A model generated the notes under the pieces. It saw only the letters and a program-made list of their open reading frames with translations. It was not told the DNA's origin and did no database searches. A DNA stretch of 64,000 bases from Aciduliprofundum sp. MAR08-339 (GTDB lineage: Archaea > Thermoplasmatota > Thermoplasmata > Thermoplasmatales > Aciduliprofundaceae), in the NCBI RefSeq assembly GCF_000327505.1, contig NC_019942.1:62001-126000 (forward strand), given 5' to 3'. This document shows, one piece after another, positions 44,807 to 53,719 of the stretch (the first letter of the stretch is position 1; every line of letters begins with the position of its first letter). Position numbers and translations under genes: made by a program.

Positions 44807-45762
44807 AACGCGTGGTAGTTGGCGGAACCTTCGAATTTCTGCACAGGGGACACAGGGCATTGTTGGAGAGAGCCTTTGAACTCGGTGACTTTGTGGTCAT
44901 TGGTATAACAGGTGATGGATTCAAAAACAGCTGCACGGTCAGATTTGAAGATAGAAGGAAGGAGGTTGAGAATTTCGTGAGGCAATTCGGAAAGGAATAC
45001 AGAATCCTTGAGATTCACGATAAATACGGCCCAACCCTCACGGAGGATTTTGACATAATTGTGGTATCAAAGGAGACTAGAAAAACCGCAGAGGAGATCA
45101 ACATACTCCGTGAAAAAAGGGGATTGAAAGATATTCAAATCGTAGAGATACCTATTTTTTACGCCGAGGACCTACTCCCCATCTCCTCAAGAAGGATTCG
45201 CAACGGAGAGATAGACAAGGAGGGTAGGAGATTAAAGCCCCTTATTGTGCATGTGGGCTCGGCAAATCCGTCCAAGATACGAGCTGTTGAGAAGGTCTTC
45301 AGAGAGCTTTTCAATTTTGAAATTGTGGTGAGAGGTGTGGACGTTGAGTCAAACGTGCCTCCCCAGCCCAGGGACTCTGAGACCATAGAAGGTGCCATAA
45401 ATCGGGCAAAAAACGCAATTGAAAACGCAGATTATGCCATAGGTATAGAGGCCGGCCTGTTCTGGAATGAAGAGGTTAAGGAGTATTTTGATAAGGCATT
45501 TTGCGCCATTCTGGACAAATACGGAAATTTAACCTACGGTTACTCGGGTGGATTCACGTATCCCCACAGAGTGATTGAGATGGTAGAAAAAGGTATGGAA
45601 GTAGGAGAAGCCATGGAAATAATATCGGGCATAAAGGAAATAAAGAAGGGAATGGGAGCCATAGGATACCTAAGCAAGGGAAAAATAAAAAGAGATGAGT
45701 TTAATGCACAGGCAGTGCTCATGGCAATGATTCCACGCATCAGCCACGAACTCTACTTCTGA
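44803..45762 (+). CDS. Fusion: phosphopantetheine adenylyltransferase (CoaD) + inosine/xanthosine triphosphatase
   Basis: 319 residues. Residues 1-145 are the archaeal PPAT: VVVGGTFEFLHRGHRALLERA with the nucleotidyltransferase H-x-G-H, and ISSRRIR near 135. Residues 150-319 are the YjjX/MJ0226-like non-canonical purine NTPase: HVGSANPSKIRAVEKVF, VPPQPRDSETIEGAINRA, AIGIEAGLF. The first half makes dephospho-CoA, the second removes ITP/XTP. Start from ATG 44803 in the overlap with the DUF2116 gene. End overlaps the opposing gene by 23 bases. Confidence 0.9.
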   Translation: MKRVVVGGTFEFLHRGHRALLERAFELGDFVVIGITGDGFKNSCTVRFEDRRKEVENFVRQFGKEYRILEIHDKYGPTLTEDFDIIVVSKETRKTAEEINILREKRGLKDIQIVEIPIFYAEDLLPISSRRIRNGEIDKEGRRLKPLIVHVGSANPSKIRAVEKVFRELFNFEIVVRGVDVESNVPPQPRDSETIEGAINRAKNAIENADYAIGIEAGLFWNEEVKEYFDKAFCAILDKYGNLTYGYSGGFTYPHRVIEMVEKGMEVGEAMEIISGIKEIKKGMGAIGYLSKGKIKRDEFNAQAVLMAMIPRISHELYF

Positions 45763-47671
45763 ACAACAGTACAATTGCAATAAAAGCCACCATGATATAC
45801 GCTGCATTTAACTCTGGCACTGAAGGGAGAACCTGTGCAATTTTTACGGAGGATGTGGAAGATACCCCCGTTGAATTCACAATTGTAACATAGTAATACA
45901 CATTCCCCGATGTATCTTGGGCGGGTATGTACCCCACGTAGCTGCCATTGTGATACTGCATCCAAACCACGTGCCACTCATCGCCGCTCACATTTTTATA
46001 GTAGAGCAGTGCCTGATACTCTTCCCCACTTTTCACCGTTATTTTTATGGGTGAGCCAACATAGGCAGTGTTCTGCACAATTTCCCCAATGGATGGATAT
46101 GTTAGATTATTCCCGAGAGCGTAGAGGTACCCATTGTTGGAGGCTACAAGCACATAAGAATCCGCAATTATTGGAGATGATAAAATGTAATTCTCTGGCC
46201 TCAAGGTGATGCTCCAGTAGGGCGTTCCATTTGTGAAGGTAGCGTAGAGTGTCCCATTCTGGGTATTCGTGACAGCAAGGACCTCATCACCCACACATAT
46301 AACTCCACCCTGCACAGGGCCGTTCAAACTCAAACTCCACAGAATCTGAGAGTTCGTGCCCTCATCCTCTATGCCGTATAGCGTACCGTTGTTATTACCA
46401 ACAAATATACCTCTATTCTTAACCGCAGGAGAGGATACCGAACTTCCTATGTTTAAACTCCATCTCAAGGTGCCGTTCATATTGAGAGATATCAATTTTC
46501 CACCGGAAGTTACAAAGTAAATATTCCCATTCTCAACTGCAACTGATGATCTTACAGATGAATCTGTTGTGTAATTCCAGTAATACGTGCCATTTGCATT
46601 TATACACTGAACTCCATATGGAGGGTTCCACTGGTAGGATGTGTTCTCTATACCCCCCATTGGCACTATTATCTTTCCGTCATAAAATGCTGGTACACCA
46701 AAATAATTGCTCCCCATGAGCGTGAGGTCCCATTCCTCCGTGCCGTTAAGGGCATTTATGGCGTACAACTTCCCCACAGAGCCAAGATTGAAGGTGGCAA
46801 CGAAAACCATGGGTTTCTTGTCCACAATCCCCAAAGCAGGTGAGGATGCTATATCCTCACCGATGTAAACTTGCCAAGCCAATGTTCCATTGTTCACATA
46901 AAATGCTCTGAGATACTTATCGGAGGTCCCTATGATCACGTATTTCCCAAACAGTACAGGTGAAGCAATGCCATAGTATCCAGCGGCTCCGGAGGTGGTG
47001 TTCCAGAGCAACGTGCCGTTCATATTCAGGGCATACAGCGCAGAAGAATCGGCAATGAATATCTCCCCATCCCCAGATACGGGTGTGGATGAGAACCCCC
47101 ATGATGATTGACCCCTAAATTTCCAGACAACATCGGGAGCATATATTGTTTTTTCAGAGGATGCGGTGTTATTCATATTACCCCTGGGAACACCCCATAC
47201 CCCATAATGCCCCGGATAGGCCAGGGACCCTGTATAGGGCACCCACGAAGGATTATCCACAGTGTAAACCCAAGCAATCAAATCTCCATTACTGAGATTC
47301 AGGGAGGATGCACCCACGCTTGATGATATCCATTGATAGCTATTGTTGCTCCACAACATAAGGTGCCAGTAATAACCCGTACCAGCCCAATCGTTCTTGT
47401 CCCATCCAATTTGATTCACAAACGCACCATAGGAACTCCATGAAACATTTATGCCCAATCCCAGTTCCTCACAGGCAAGTTCCGTTGCCATTATGGCCGT
47501 ATGATTATCTGATGGGAGATAGACATTGGCGGTAAGCACTTCCTGATTTCCAAACTGGAATATTACAGATACCACCGTCTCGGAGTTCCCCGTCATACCT
47601 GAACCAGCGCCTCCCGTAAGAAGCAAAGCAACCACCATGAGCAGCGACACCAACCATATTTTCCCACCCAT
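45740..47671 (-). CDS. Secreted DUF4430 + PQQ-like beta-propeller protein with C-terminal anchor
   Basis: 643 residues. Signal peptide (1-24), a DUF4430-like domain (about 30-140, with GWDKNDWAGTGYYWHLMLWSN), a PQQ-like propeller (about 170-530; repeats such as GEIFIADSSALYALNMNGTLLWN, GTLYGIEDEG and GYLYALGN), a beta domain and a C-terminal hydrophobic anchor starting VPELNAAYI with basic end RSRVRG. The end resembles archaeal sorting/anchor tails but no standard sortase motif is clear. Surface protein, ligand unknown. GAGGTGATT precedes ATG 47671. Confidence 0.82.
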   Translation of the reverse strand: MGGKIWLVSLLMVVALLLTGGAGSGMTGNSETVVSVIFQFGNQEVLTANVYLPSDNHTAIMATELACEELGLGINVSWSSYGAFVNQIGWDKNDWAGTGYYWHLMLWSNNSYQWISSSVGASSLNLSNGDLIAWVYTVDNPSWVPYTGSLAYPGHYGVWGVPRGNMNNTASSEKTIYAPDVVWKFRGQSSWGFSSTPVSGDGEIFIADSSALYALNMNGTLLWNTTSGAAGYYGIASPVLFGKYVIIGTSDKYLRAFYVNNGTLAWQVYIGEDIASSPALGIVDKKPMVFVATFNLGSVGKLYAINALNGTEEWDLTLMGSNYFGVPAFYDGKIIVPMGGIENTSYQWNPPYGVQCINANGTYYWNYTTDSSVRSSVAVENGNIYFVTSGGKLISLNMNGTLRWSLNIGSSVSSPAVKNRGIFVGNNNGTLYGIEDEGTNSQILWSLSLNGPVQGGVICVGDEVLAVTNTQNGTLYATFTNGTPYWSITLRPENYILSSPIIADSYVLVASNNGYLYALGNNLTYPSIGEIVQNTAYVGSPIKITVKSGEEYQALLYYKNVSGDEWHVVWMQYHNGSYVGYIPAQDTSGNVYYYVTIVNSTGVSSTSSVKIAQVLPSVPELNAAYIMVAFIAIVLLFRSRVRG

Positions 47672-47771
47672 TGAATCACCTCAAATTTATTTTACTTTTT
47701 TCCAGAAAACTTTAAAATATTTAAAAATTGGCCCATAAAGATTTAAATACCTCAGCATATTGCGTTTTGGG

Positions 47772-48629
47772 ATGAATGCCACTGCAAGAACTCTGGGATT
47801 ATTCGCAATACTCACGCTTCTATTTGTGGGAATAGGATATCTGATCGGCATGTACTATGGAGATACTTTGACATCACTTCTATTCTTCCTTATTCTCGCA
47901 CTTGTGCTCAATCTTTTCTCCTATTTTTACAGTTCAAAAATTGTGCTCTGGAGTTATAGGGCAAGAATAATAAGCGAGGAGGAAAACCCGCGGCTCTACG
48001 GTATAGTGAAAAATGTGGCAATGAAGGCAGATATTCCCACGCCAAGGGTTGCCATCATCCCTATCTCCCTGCCAAACGCCTTTGCCACCGGAAGAAATCC
48101 AAAAAATGCCGTTGTATGCGTGACCGAGGGGTTGCTTCGAATTCTGAACGATGATGAACTTGAGGGAGTTATTGGGCATGAAATAGGCCACATAAAGGAT
48201 AGGGACATTCTCATAATGACCGTTGCAGCCACCATAACCGGAGCACTGTCGTTCATGAGTCGTGCGTACCTGTGGAGAAGTGTGTTCAGTAGAGATGAGG
48301 ATGATTTTCTCGCCTACATATTCATCGCTCTTGCCGCCCTTGGAGCATTGCTTATTCAACTGGCCATATCCAGATCAAGGGAGTTCAAGGCCGATGAGCA
48401 GAGCGCAAGGATAACCAAGAAGCCTCTGGCACTGGCCTCTGCCCTCAGAAAACTGGAATACCACGCATCAAGAAATCCTCTGAGAAGGGGCAATCCATCC
48501 ACCGCATCACTGTTCATTGTGAACCCGTTCAGGGGATACGGCTTCATAAGGCTGTTTTCAACGCATCCTCCCACGGAGGAAAGAATAAGAAGATTGGAAA
48601 AAATGGCAAGAGAGTTTTCATACCTTTAA
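47772..48629 (+). CDS. htpX: HtpX-like M48 zinc metalloprotease
   Basis: 285 residues. Two N-terminal membrane helices (about 8-60), zinc site HEIGHIKDRD (about 137-146), two further helices, then the third ligand region SREFKADEQSA and the closing FSTHPPTEERI. It degrades damaged membrane proteins. TATA-like GATTTAAATAC about 25 bases upstream favours ATG 47772 over TTG 47760. Overlaps the aEF-1beta gene end by 4 bases. Confidence 0.93.
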   Translation: MNATARTLGLFAILTLLFVGIGYLIGMYYGDTLTSLLFFLILALVLNLFSYFYSSKIVLWSYRARIISEEENPRLYGIVKNVAMKADIPTPRVAIIPISLPNAFATGRNPKNAVVCVTEGLLRILNDDELEGVIGHEIGHIKDRDILIMTVAATITGALSFMSRAYLWRSVFSRDEDDFLAYIFIALAALGALLIQLAISRSREFKADEQSARITKKPLALASALRKLEYHASRNPLRRGNPSTASLFIVNPFRGYGFIRLFSTHPPTEERIRRLEKMAREFSYL

Positions 48630-48892
48630 ATCAGGGTAACCTCTTCTATAACTACGCCCTGCACACCTTCAATCTCACCCAGGGCCTTTTCAATTTGATC
48701 CGCAACGCCCCCCTCATCCTTCACTATAACCTTCACAACCAGTGCCTTCAATCCAAAGGCTATGGGCTGCAGATCAAACTCGGCAATTTTTCCCACATTG
48801 CCAATTTTATTTTTCACTTCTTCCTTCATCTTCTCAAAGTTAACATCCACGCCTTCAGGCATAATCTTGTAGGTTATTAAAACATCTCCCAT
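48626..48892 (-). CDS. Translation elongation factor aEF-1beta
   Basis: 88 residues, the nucleotide-exchange domain only: GDVLITYKIMPEGVDVNFEKM, DLQPIAFGLKALVVKVIV and the ending EGVQGVVIEEVTLI. Exchanges GDP for GTP on aEF-1A. ATG 48892 is chosen because GAGGTGAG precedes it; the longer frame to 48916 overlaps that site. Transcribed after the zinc-ribbon gene, a common archaeal pairing. Confidence 0.95.
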   Translation of the reverse strand: MGDVLITYKIMPEGVDVNFEKMKEEVKNKIGNVGKIAEFDLQPIAFGLKALVVKVIVKDEGGVADQIEKALGEIEGVQGVVIEEVTLI

Positions 48893-48902
48893 TTTGCTCA
48901 CC

Positions 48903-49070
48903 TCATGGACCTTCAAACCCGCAGTTGGGGCATCTGTACGGTATGCTCTGCTCCCTGCACCTGTTGCATCTCGCTATGAGAGCGCCGCAATTGGGGCATT
49001 GAAACACAACGGAACCTTCATCGGTAAGTCCTCTTCCGCATGATGTGCAGAATTCTATCGTCTCTTCCAT
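48903..49070 (-). CDS. Zinc-ribbon RNA-binding protein (COG2888/DUF1610 type)
   Basis: 55 residues with four CxxC knuckles (CTSC, CPNC, CNRC, CPNC), making two zinc sites. This short protein is commonly encoded before aEF-1beta in archaea and predicted to act in translation. GGTGAG before ATG 49070 sets the start. Ten bases separate it from the aEF-1beta start. Confidence 0.88.
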   Translation of the reverse strand: MEETIEFCTSCGRGLTDEGSVVFQCPNCGALIARCNRCREQSIPYRCPNCGFEGP

Positions 49071-49153
49071 ATTCTCACCTGTTAGAGGGTATTGGCCTTT
49101 CATTTAAAAAGATTATGGCAATTTTTTTACACGTATATTTCATACCCAAAATT

Positions 49154-49690
49154 ATGAGAACAAAAATTCTGGGGTATTTCGGCATAATCACCCTAATCGT
49201 TTACTGGTCATTCACCATAGCAAGCATCCTCCAGAATCCATGGTTCTCCGTTATGCATAACGCTCTCAGCGATTTGGGCTCAGATTCCGCCTGCTGCCCG
49301 TGGATTTACAATTACGGGCTCATCCTGGCATCCCCATTCCTTCTGGTATTCTCCCTATACCTCATATACTCTGCTCAAAACAAGCTGGAAACCGTGGGCG
49401 GGGCCTTTATCTCCATATCCTCCATATTTCTCGCCCTCATAGGTGTGTTCCACAGCGGAACCAGGCCACACACCTTCGTGGCACCCTATTTCTTCCTGCA
49501 GTTCTTCGTTGGTATGCTGGTCTGGGGCATTGGCACTTGGGGTGCCATAAAAAAATTGACAATTGCGCTCTTCATACTGGCCTTCATAGGAGCATTTATA
49601 CCTTGGCCCTCCACAGCCACCCTTGAGATCTACGAAATTGCTCTGATAGGTATATTCGTATCTGCATTTCCCTCAATCAAGGAAGATTAG
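49154..49690 (+). CDS. DUF998 family membrane protein
   Basis: 178 residues, six hydrophobic segments. FSVMHNALSDLGSDSACC near residue 38 and VGVFHSGTRPHTFVAPYFF near 97 are DUF998 features. Function unknown. Starting at ATG 49154 avoids overlap with the divergent zinc-ribbon gene. Ends 18 bases into the DUF2284 gene on the other strand. Confidence 0.82.
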   Translation: MRTKILGYFGIITLIVYWSFTIASILQNPWFSVMHNALSDLGSDSACCPWIYNYGLILASPFLLVFSLYLIYSAQNKLETVGGAFISISSIFLALIGVFHSGTRPHTFVAPYFFLQFFVGMLVWGIGTWGAIKKLTIALFILAFIGAFIPWPSTATLEIYEIALIGIFVSAFPSIKED

Positions 49691-50173
49691 AGAGTAGAGC
49701 ACGTTCTCCCCAAAATCTATTCTCACAAAGGAGGTGATCTCAACCCCTATGGCATCAAGGGAAGGACGGACATCCTGGATTCTGGGGCATATACCACTCC
49801 TCTCATACTCGCATTCCCTGCAGAGATTACAGGCTCCTGGAAACAGGGCAAAGACATAGGGATACCTTGAAAACAGTTCCCTCTCACGATTCAGGATGTA
49901 ATTCAACACATCCCTCTTCTCATCTTCAAAATTTTCCATATCCACTTCAAATTTCAGGAGAAGGGCTCTTTTATAACTCTTAACCCACTCCCTAGCCTCA
50001 CGCCAGGATGGAACCAATGGGGGACAAGAGGGCCTCTTTCCATAGAAGGTGCAAGTACGGCATTTCCACACGGGTCTGGGGGATACAACGATTCTCGAGG
50101 CATCAATCTCCATCTCATAGACCAATTTCACGATGGGAAATACTCTCACAAAGATTAAATCTTCGCCAACCAT
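49673..50173 (-). CDS. DUF2284 predicted metal-binding protein
   Basis: 166 residues with nine Cys: CRTCTFYGKRPSCPP (about 38-52) and CNLCRECEYERSGICPR (about 113-130), the DUF2284 double cluster motif, possibly for an iron-sulfur or zinc centre. Function unknown. Divergent from the aminotransferase gene with only 8 bases between start codons. Confidence 0.82.
   Translation of the reverse strand: MVGEDLIFVRVFPIVKLVYEMEIDASRIVVSPRPVWKCRTCTFYGKRPSCPPLVPSWREAREWVKSYKRALLLKFEVDMENFEDEKRDVLNYILNRERELFSRYPYVFALFPGACNLCRECEYERSGICPRIQDVRPSLDAIGVEITSFVRIDFGENVLYSLIFLD
50149..50160 (+). promoter_or_regulatory. TATA box of aminotransferase inside the DUF2284 coding region
   Basis: AAGATTAAATCT, about 25-30 bases before ATG 50182, lies within the first codons of the divergent DUF2284 gene, whose own TATA-like GCTTTTATCA (50186-50195) lies inside the aminotransferase gene. 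The two promoters interlock. Confidence 0.45.
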
Positions 50174-50181
50174 GCCCCATT

Positions 50182-51372
50182 ATGATAAAAGCATCGGTAC
50201 GTTCAAAGAGAATTGAATACGCGATACGCGATGTCCTTGTTCCGGCAAGGGAACTTGAGAAAAAGGGAATTGAGGTGCTCAAACTCAACATTGGAGATCC
50301 AATAAAGTATGATTTCAAAACACCTGAGCATATCCGCAAGGCGGCCGCGGAGGCGGTGATGAACTCCAGAAGCGAATACTCACCTTCAGAGGGATTACCA
50401 GAATTGAGAGAGGCCATAGTGGAGAAGGAGAAAAATTACGGAGTGGACATAACCACCGATGATGTGGTTGTTACCACGGGCGTGACTGAGGCTCTTATGC
50501 TCATCTTTGCTGCGGCCCTTGATCCCGGAGAGGAGATTCTCGTTCCCGGACCGACTTACCCGCCGTACATCACATATCCCACATTCTACGACGGAAAGGC
50601 AATATCTTACCGTACGGTTGAGGAAGACGAATGGCAGCCGGACATAGATGATATCCGCAGGAAGATAACTTCAAAGACCAAGGCAATTGCTGTCATCAAT
50701 CCAAACAATCCTACAGGTGCGTATTACGGGGAAAAGGTGCTGAGAGAAATAGCGGACCTTGCCGGCGAGCACGGGATTTTCCTCATAAGTGATGAGATTT
50801 ACGATAAGATGCTCTACGACGATGAGTTCATCTCTCCCGCAAAAATCGCAAAGGACGTTCCAATGATTATTCTTAACGGAATTTCCAAGGTATATCTCGC
50901 TCCGGGATGGAGAATTGGATACCTTGCCATCAGAGATGCGGAGGGTAAACTTGAGGATATTCGCGATGGCATAATGCGTCAGGCCCGTGCCAGGCTCTGT
51001 GCAAACACCCCGCTGCAGCTGGGCTACCTTGCGGCGTTGAAGGGGCCACAGGATCACATAAGAAAAACAATGGACATCCTGCGCAAGCGCAGAGACTATG
51101 TAACAAAGAGGGTTGGGGAAATTGATGGACTCAGTGTTGTGCCTCCGAATGGAGCATTTTACATGTTCATAAAGATTGAAGGTTGCAACGATGATAAGAA
51201 ATTCGTGCTGGATCTCCTGAGGAAGAAGCATGTTCTCACCGTACACGGCTCAGGGTTCTGCCCCGTCTACGGCAGAGGGCATTTCAGGATAGTGAACCTA
51301 CCACCAGTGGAATATCTAGAAAGGGCCTTTGATAGGATAGAGGAGTTTATGCGAGAGGATAAGTTTTTATAA
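50182..51372 (+). CDS. Class I aminotransferase, probable alanine aminotransferase
   Basis: 396 residues. LNIGDPIKYDFKTPEHI at the N-terminus, INPNNPTGAYY near 174, ISDEIYDKMLYDDEF near 205 and PLP lysine in NGISKVYLAPGWRIGY (about 236-251) match archaeal alanine aminotransferases. Interconverts alanine/2-oxoglutarate and pyruvate/glutamate. A frame extending back to 50008 overlaps DUF2284 and is rejected. Could pair metabolically with the AsdA product alanine. Confidence 0.9.
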   Translation: MIKASVRSKRIEYAIRDVLVPARELEKKGIEVLKLNIGDPIKYDFKTPEHIRKAAAEAVMNSRSEYSPSEGLPELREAIVEKEKNYGVDITTDDVVVTTGVTEALMLIFAAALDPGEEILVPGPTYPPYITYPTFYDGKAISYRTVEEDEWQPDIDDIRRKITSKTKAIAVINPNNPTGAYYGEKVLREIADLAGEHGIFLISDEIYDKMLYDDEFISPAKIAKDVPMIILNGISKVYLAPGWRIGYLAIRDAEGKLEDIRDGIMRQARARLCANTPLQLGYLAALKGPQDHIRKTMDILRKRRDYVTKRVGEIDGLSVVPPNGAFYMFIKIEGCNDDKKFVLDLLRKKHVLTVHGSGFCPVYGRGHFRIVNLPPVEYLERAFDRIEEFMREDKFL

Positions 51373-51374
51373 TT

Positions 51375-51390
51375 TTTAGGCATGCCTAAA
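51375..51390. promoter_or_regulatory. Perfect 16-bp palindrome TTTAGGCATGCCTAAA, probable operator
   Basis: TTTAGGCATGCCTAAA is fully self-complementary and lies between a TATA-like TTTTATAATTTT (51364-51375) and ATG 51393, where a bound repressor would block transcription start. The TTAGGC-GCCTAA form resembles metal-dependent DtxR/IdeR-family boxes (established for bacterial and some archaeal sites). Control by iron or manganese is inference. Confidence 0.6.
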
Positions 51391-51392
51391 CC

Positions 51393-51815
51393 ATGAAGGT
51401 GGCAATAAGCACAGAGGACGGTTTCACAATAACGAGAGACCACTTTGGAGAGGGAAATGAGTTTCTGATCTACGAGTTAAGCAGGGATGAGATCAAACTG
51501 ATAGAGAGAAGGATAAACAGCACACCCGAAGAAGATGAGCACGGCAGCAGGGAAAAGGCAAGGGCCATATCCTCACTTCTGAAGGATATTCCAGTTCTTG
51601 TAGGCTATCAATTTGGACCGAATATACTTAGAATAAAGGACAAGTTTTTACCTGTGCTCTCAAAGGAGGCAAGAATTGAGAAAACGCTGGAACTTCTAAA
51701 GAAACATTACAATTCAATTGAGAAAGAAGCGAAAAGCAGGGGCCATGTGGTTATACTTATGGAAGATTCAGTTAGAGTGGTGAAAATTAATGCCACAAAC
51801 GCAAAAGATTTTTAA
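51393..51815 (+). CDS. NifX/NifB-type dinitrogenase cofactor-binding domain protein
   Basis: 140 residues. VAISTEDGFTITRDHFGEGNEFLIYEL and the later LLKDIPVLVGYQFGPNILRIKDKFLPVLSK resemble the FeMo-cofactor binding fold (NifX, NafY, VnfX), here probably an iron-sulfur-binding or carrier protein in a non-fixing organism; the assignment is moderate. The upstream 16-bp palindrome suggests metal control. Confidence 0.68.
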   Translation: MKVAISTEDGFTITRDHFGEGNEFLIYELSRDEIKLIERRINSTPEEDEHGSREKARAISSLLKDIPVLVGYQFGPNILRIKDKFLPVLSKEARIEKTLELLKKHYNSIEKEAKSRGHVVILMEDSVRVVKINATNAKDF

Positions 51816-51847
51816 TTCTGCCACCATATCCCCAAGAAGGTGATAAT

Positions 51848-53716
51848 ATGAACGATATGGAGTATCTGAAAAGCGTTATGGATGAAGAGCAGTACAGGAA
51901 GATTGAGAAAATAAACAACCCTGAACTTTACAGTTTTCTGGCTGAACATATCAAATTACTCAGACCATCAAAAATTTTCGTGGCAAATGATAGCGCAACT
52001 GACGAACTGTACATAAGAAATAAGGCAATAGTGTATGAGGAGGAGCGTCTCCTGAAAACACCTGGACACACCGTGCATTTTGACAACTACTACGATCAGG
52101 CAAGGGATAAGGCCCACACCTACATTCTAACACCCCATGGTGAGAAATTACCCTATCTAAACACAATGAAGAGGGACGATGGGCTAAGGGAAGTGAAGAA
52201 AATAATGGATGGAATAATGGAGGGTAAGGAACTCTTCATTCTCTTCTTCTCATTGGGTCCCAAGAACTCTCCATTCATGGTACCAACTGTACAACTCACA
52301 GACTCAGCCTACGTGGCGCACAGCGAGTTCATACTTTACCGCAAAGCCTATGATGTGTTCGTTGGCAATCCAAACATGGAATTTTTAAAATTTGTGCATT
52401 CTGAGGGTGAGGTTGATGAACGCAAAACCAGTAAAAACCTTGACAAGAGGAGAATTATGATCGATCTTGAGGGAAACATAACCTATGCGGTGAATACCCA
52501 GTACGCGGGAAACACTATAGGTCTCAAGAAGCCCGCATTCAGACTTACCATAAACAAGGCTGTTAAGGAAGGGTGGCTCAGCGAGCACATGTTCCTCATG
52601 GGTGTTAACGGTCCCAATGGACGCGTTACTTACTTTACCGGGGCATTTCCAAGCATGTGCGGAAAGACAAGTACCTGCATGCTTATAGGAGAGAGACTTG
52701 TGGGAGACGACCTTTCATTCATAAAGGAGATAGATGGGGAAGCACGTGCAGTGAATGTGGAGAACGGTGTATTCGGCATAATTCAAGGGGTCAATAAGGA
52801 GGACGATCCCTACATATGGGAGGTACTTCACAGCCCCCACGAACTCATATTCTCAAATATTCTGGTACACGAAGGTAAGCCCTACTGGAACGGAATGGGC
52901 GAAGAGATACCATGCGAGGGAGAAAACCACAGTGGCAAATGGTGGTGCGGAAAGAAGGATGCCGAGGGAAATGAGATACCTCCAAGCCACAAGAACGGAA
53001 GGTTCACCGCCCGCTTAGAATACTTCCCCAACCTGGATAGGGAAGCACTCAATGCAAAGAACGGTGTGAAACTCTCGGGCATGATCTTTGGAGGACGCGA
53101 CTCCGATACATGGCCTCCCGTGTGCGAGTCATTCAACTGGCAGCATGGGGTCATTATGAAGGGCGCTTCAATTGAGTCAGAGACTACAGCTGCAACCCTC
53201 GGCAAGGAAGGGGTTAGGAAGTTCAACATAATGTCCATACTGGACTTCATGTCCGTGCATCTAGGAAAATACATAGAGAACTACTTGAATTTCGGCAAGA
53301 AACTAAAGAATCCACCAAGGATCTTTGCTGTTAACTACTTCCTGAAAGACAAGAATGGAAACTATCTCAACAGCAAACTTGACAAAAAAATCTGGCTCAA
53401 GTGGATGGACCTTCGCGTGCACGGCGAGGTGGATGCCATTGAGACACCCATAGGATACATACCACACTACGAGGACCTGGAAAGGTTGTTCAAGGAGATA
53501 TTTGGAAGAGATTACACAAGGGAAGAGTACGAGGAGCAGTTCAAGATTCGCGTGCCCGAACTTCTTAGCAAGATACACCGCATAAGAGAGATCTACGGAA
53601 GCATGGACAACATACCAGATGAGCTATTCCAGGAACTGGATGCTGAGGAGAAGAGGCTCATGGAGGCAAAAGAAAAATACGGAGAGTACATCTCTCCATT
53701 CAAATTTCTCTCCTGA
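51848..53716 (+). CDS. pckG: Phosphoenolpyruvate carboxykinase (GTP)
   Basis: 622 residues. Kinase-1a loop with the reactive Cys, FPSMCGKTSTCML (about 276-288), FGGRDSDTWPPV near 418 and NWQHGV with the following GASIESETTAA near 440 are GTP-PEPCK motifs. Links oxaloacetate and PEP in gluconeogenesis. Preceded by AAGGTGATA. It may be transcribed with the NifX-like gene 30 bases upstream. Confidence 0.96.
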   Translation: MNDMEYLKSVMDEEQYRKIEKINNPELYSFLAEHIKLLRPSKIFVANDSATDELYIRNKAIVYEEERLLKTPGHTVHFDNYYDQARDKAHTYILTPHGEKLPYLNTMKRDDGLREVKKIMDGIMEGKELFILFFSLGPKNSPFMVPTVQLTDSAYVAHSEFILYRKAYDVFVGNPNMEFLKFVHSEGEVDERKTSKNLDKRRIMIDLEGNITYAVNTQYAGNTIGLKKPAFRLTINKAVKEGWLSEHMFLMGVNGPNGRVTYFTGAFPSMCGKTSTCMLIGERLVGDDLSFIKEIDGEARAVNVENGVFGIIQGVNKEDDPYIWEVLHSPHELIFSNILVHEGKPYWNGMGEEIPCEGENHSGKWWCGKKDAEGNEIPPSHKNGRFTARLEYFPNLDREALNAKNGVKLSGMIFGGRDSDTWPPVCESFNWQHGVIMKGASIESETTAATLGKEGVRKFNIMSILDFMSVHLGKYIENYLNFGKKLKNPPRIFAVNYFLKDKNGNYLNSKLDKKIWLKWMDLRVHGEVDAIETPIGYIPHYEDLERLFKEIFGRDYTREEYEEQFKIRVPELLSKIHRIREIYGSMDNIPDELFQELDAEEKRLMEAKEKYGEYISPFKFLS

Positions 53717-53719
53717 TTT

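Noticed and set aside
50008-50181. N-terminal extension of the aminotransferase
   Set aside because: It overlaps the DUF2284 gene and lacks similarity to aminotransferase N-termini; ATG 50182 has its own TATA box.
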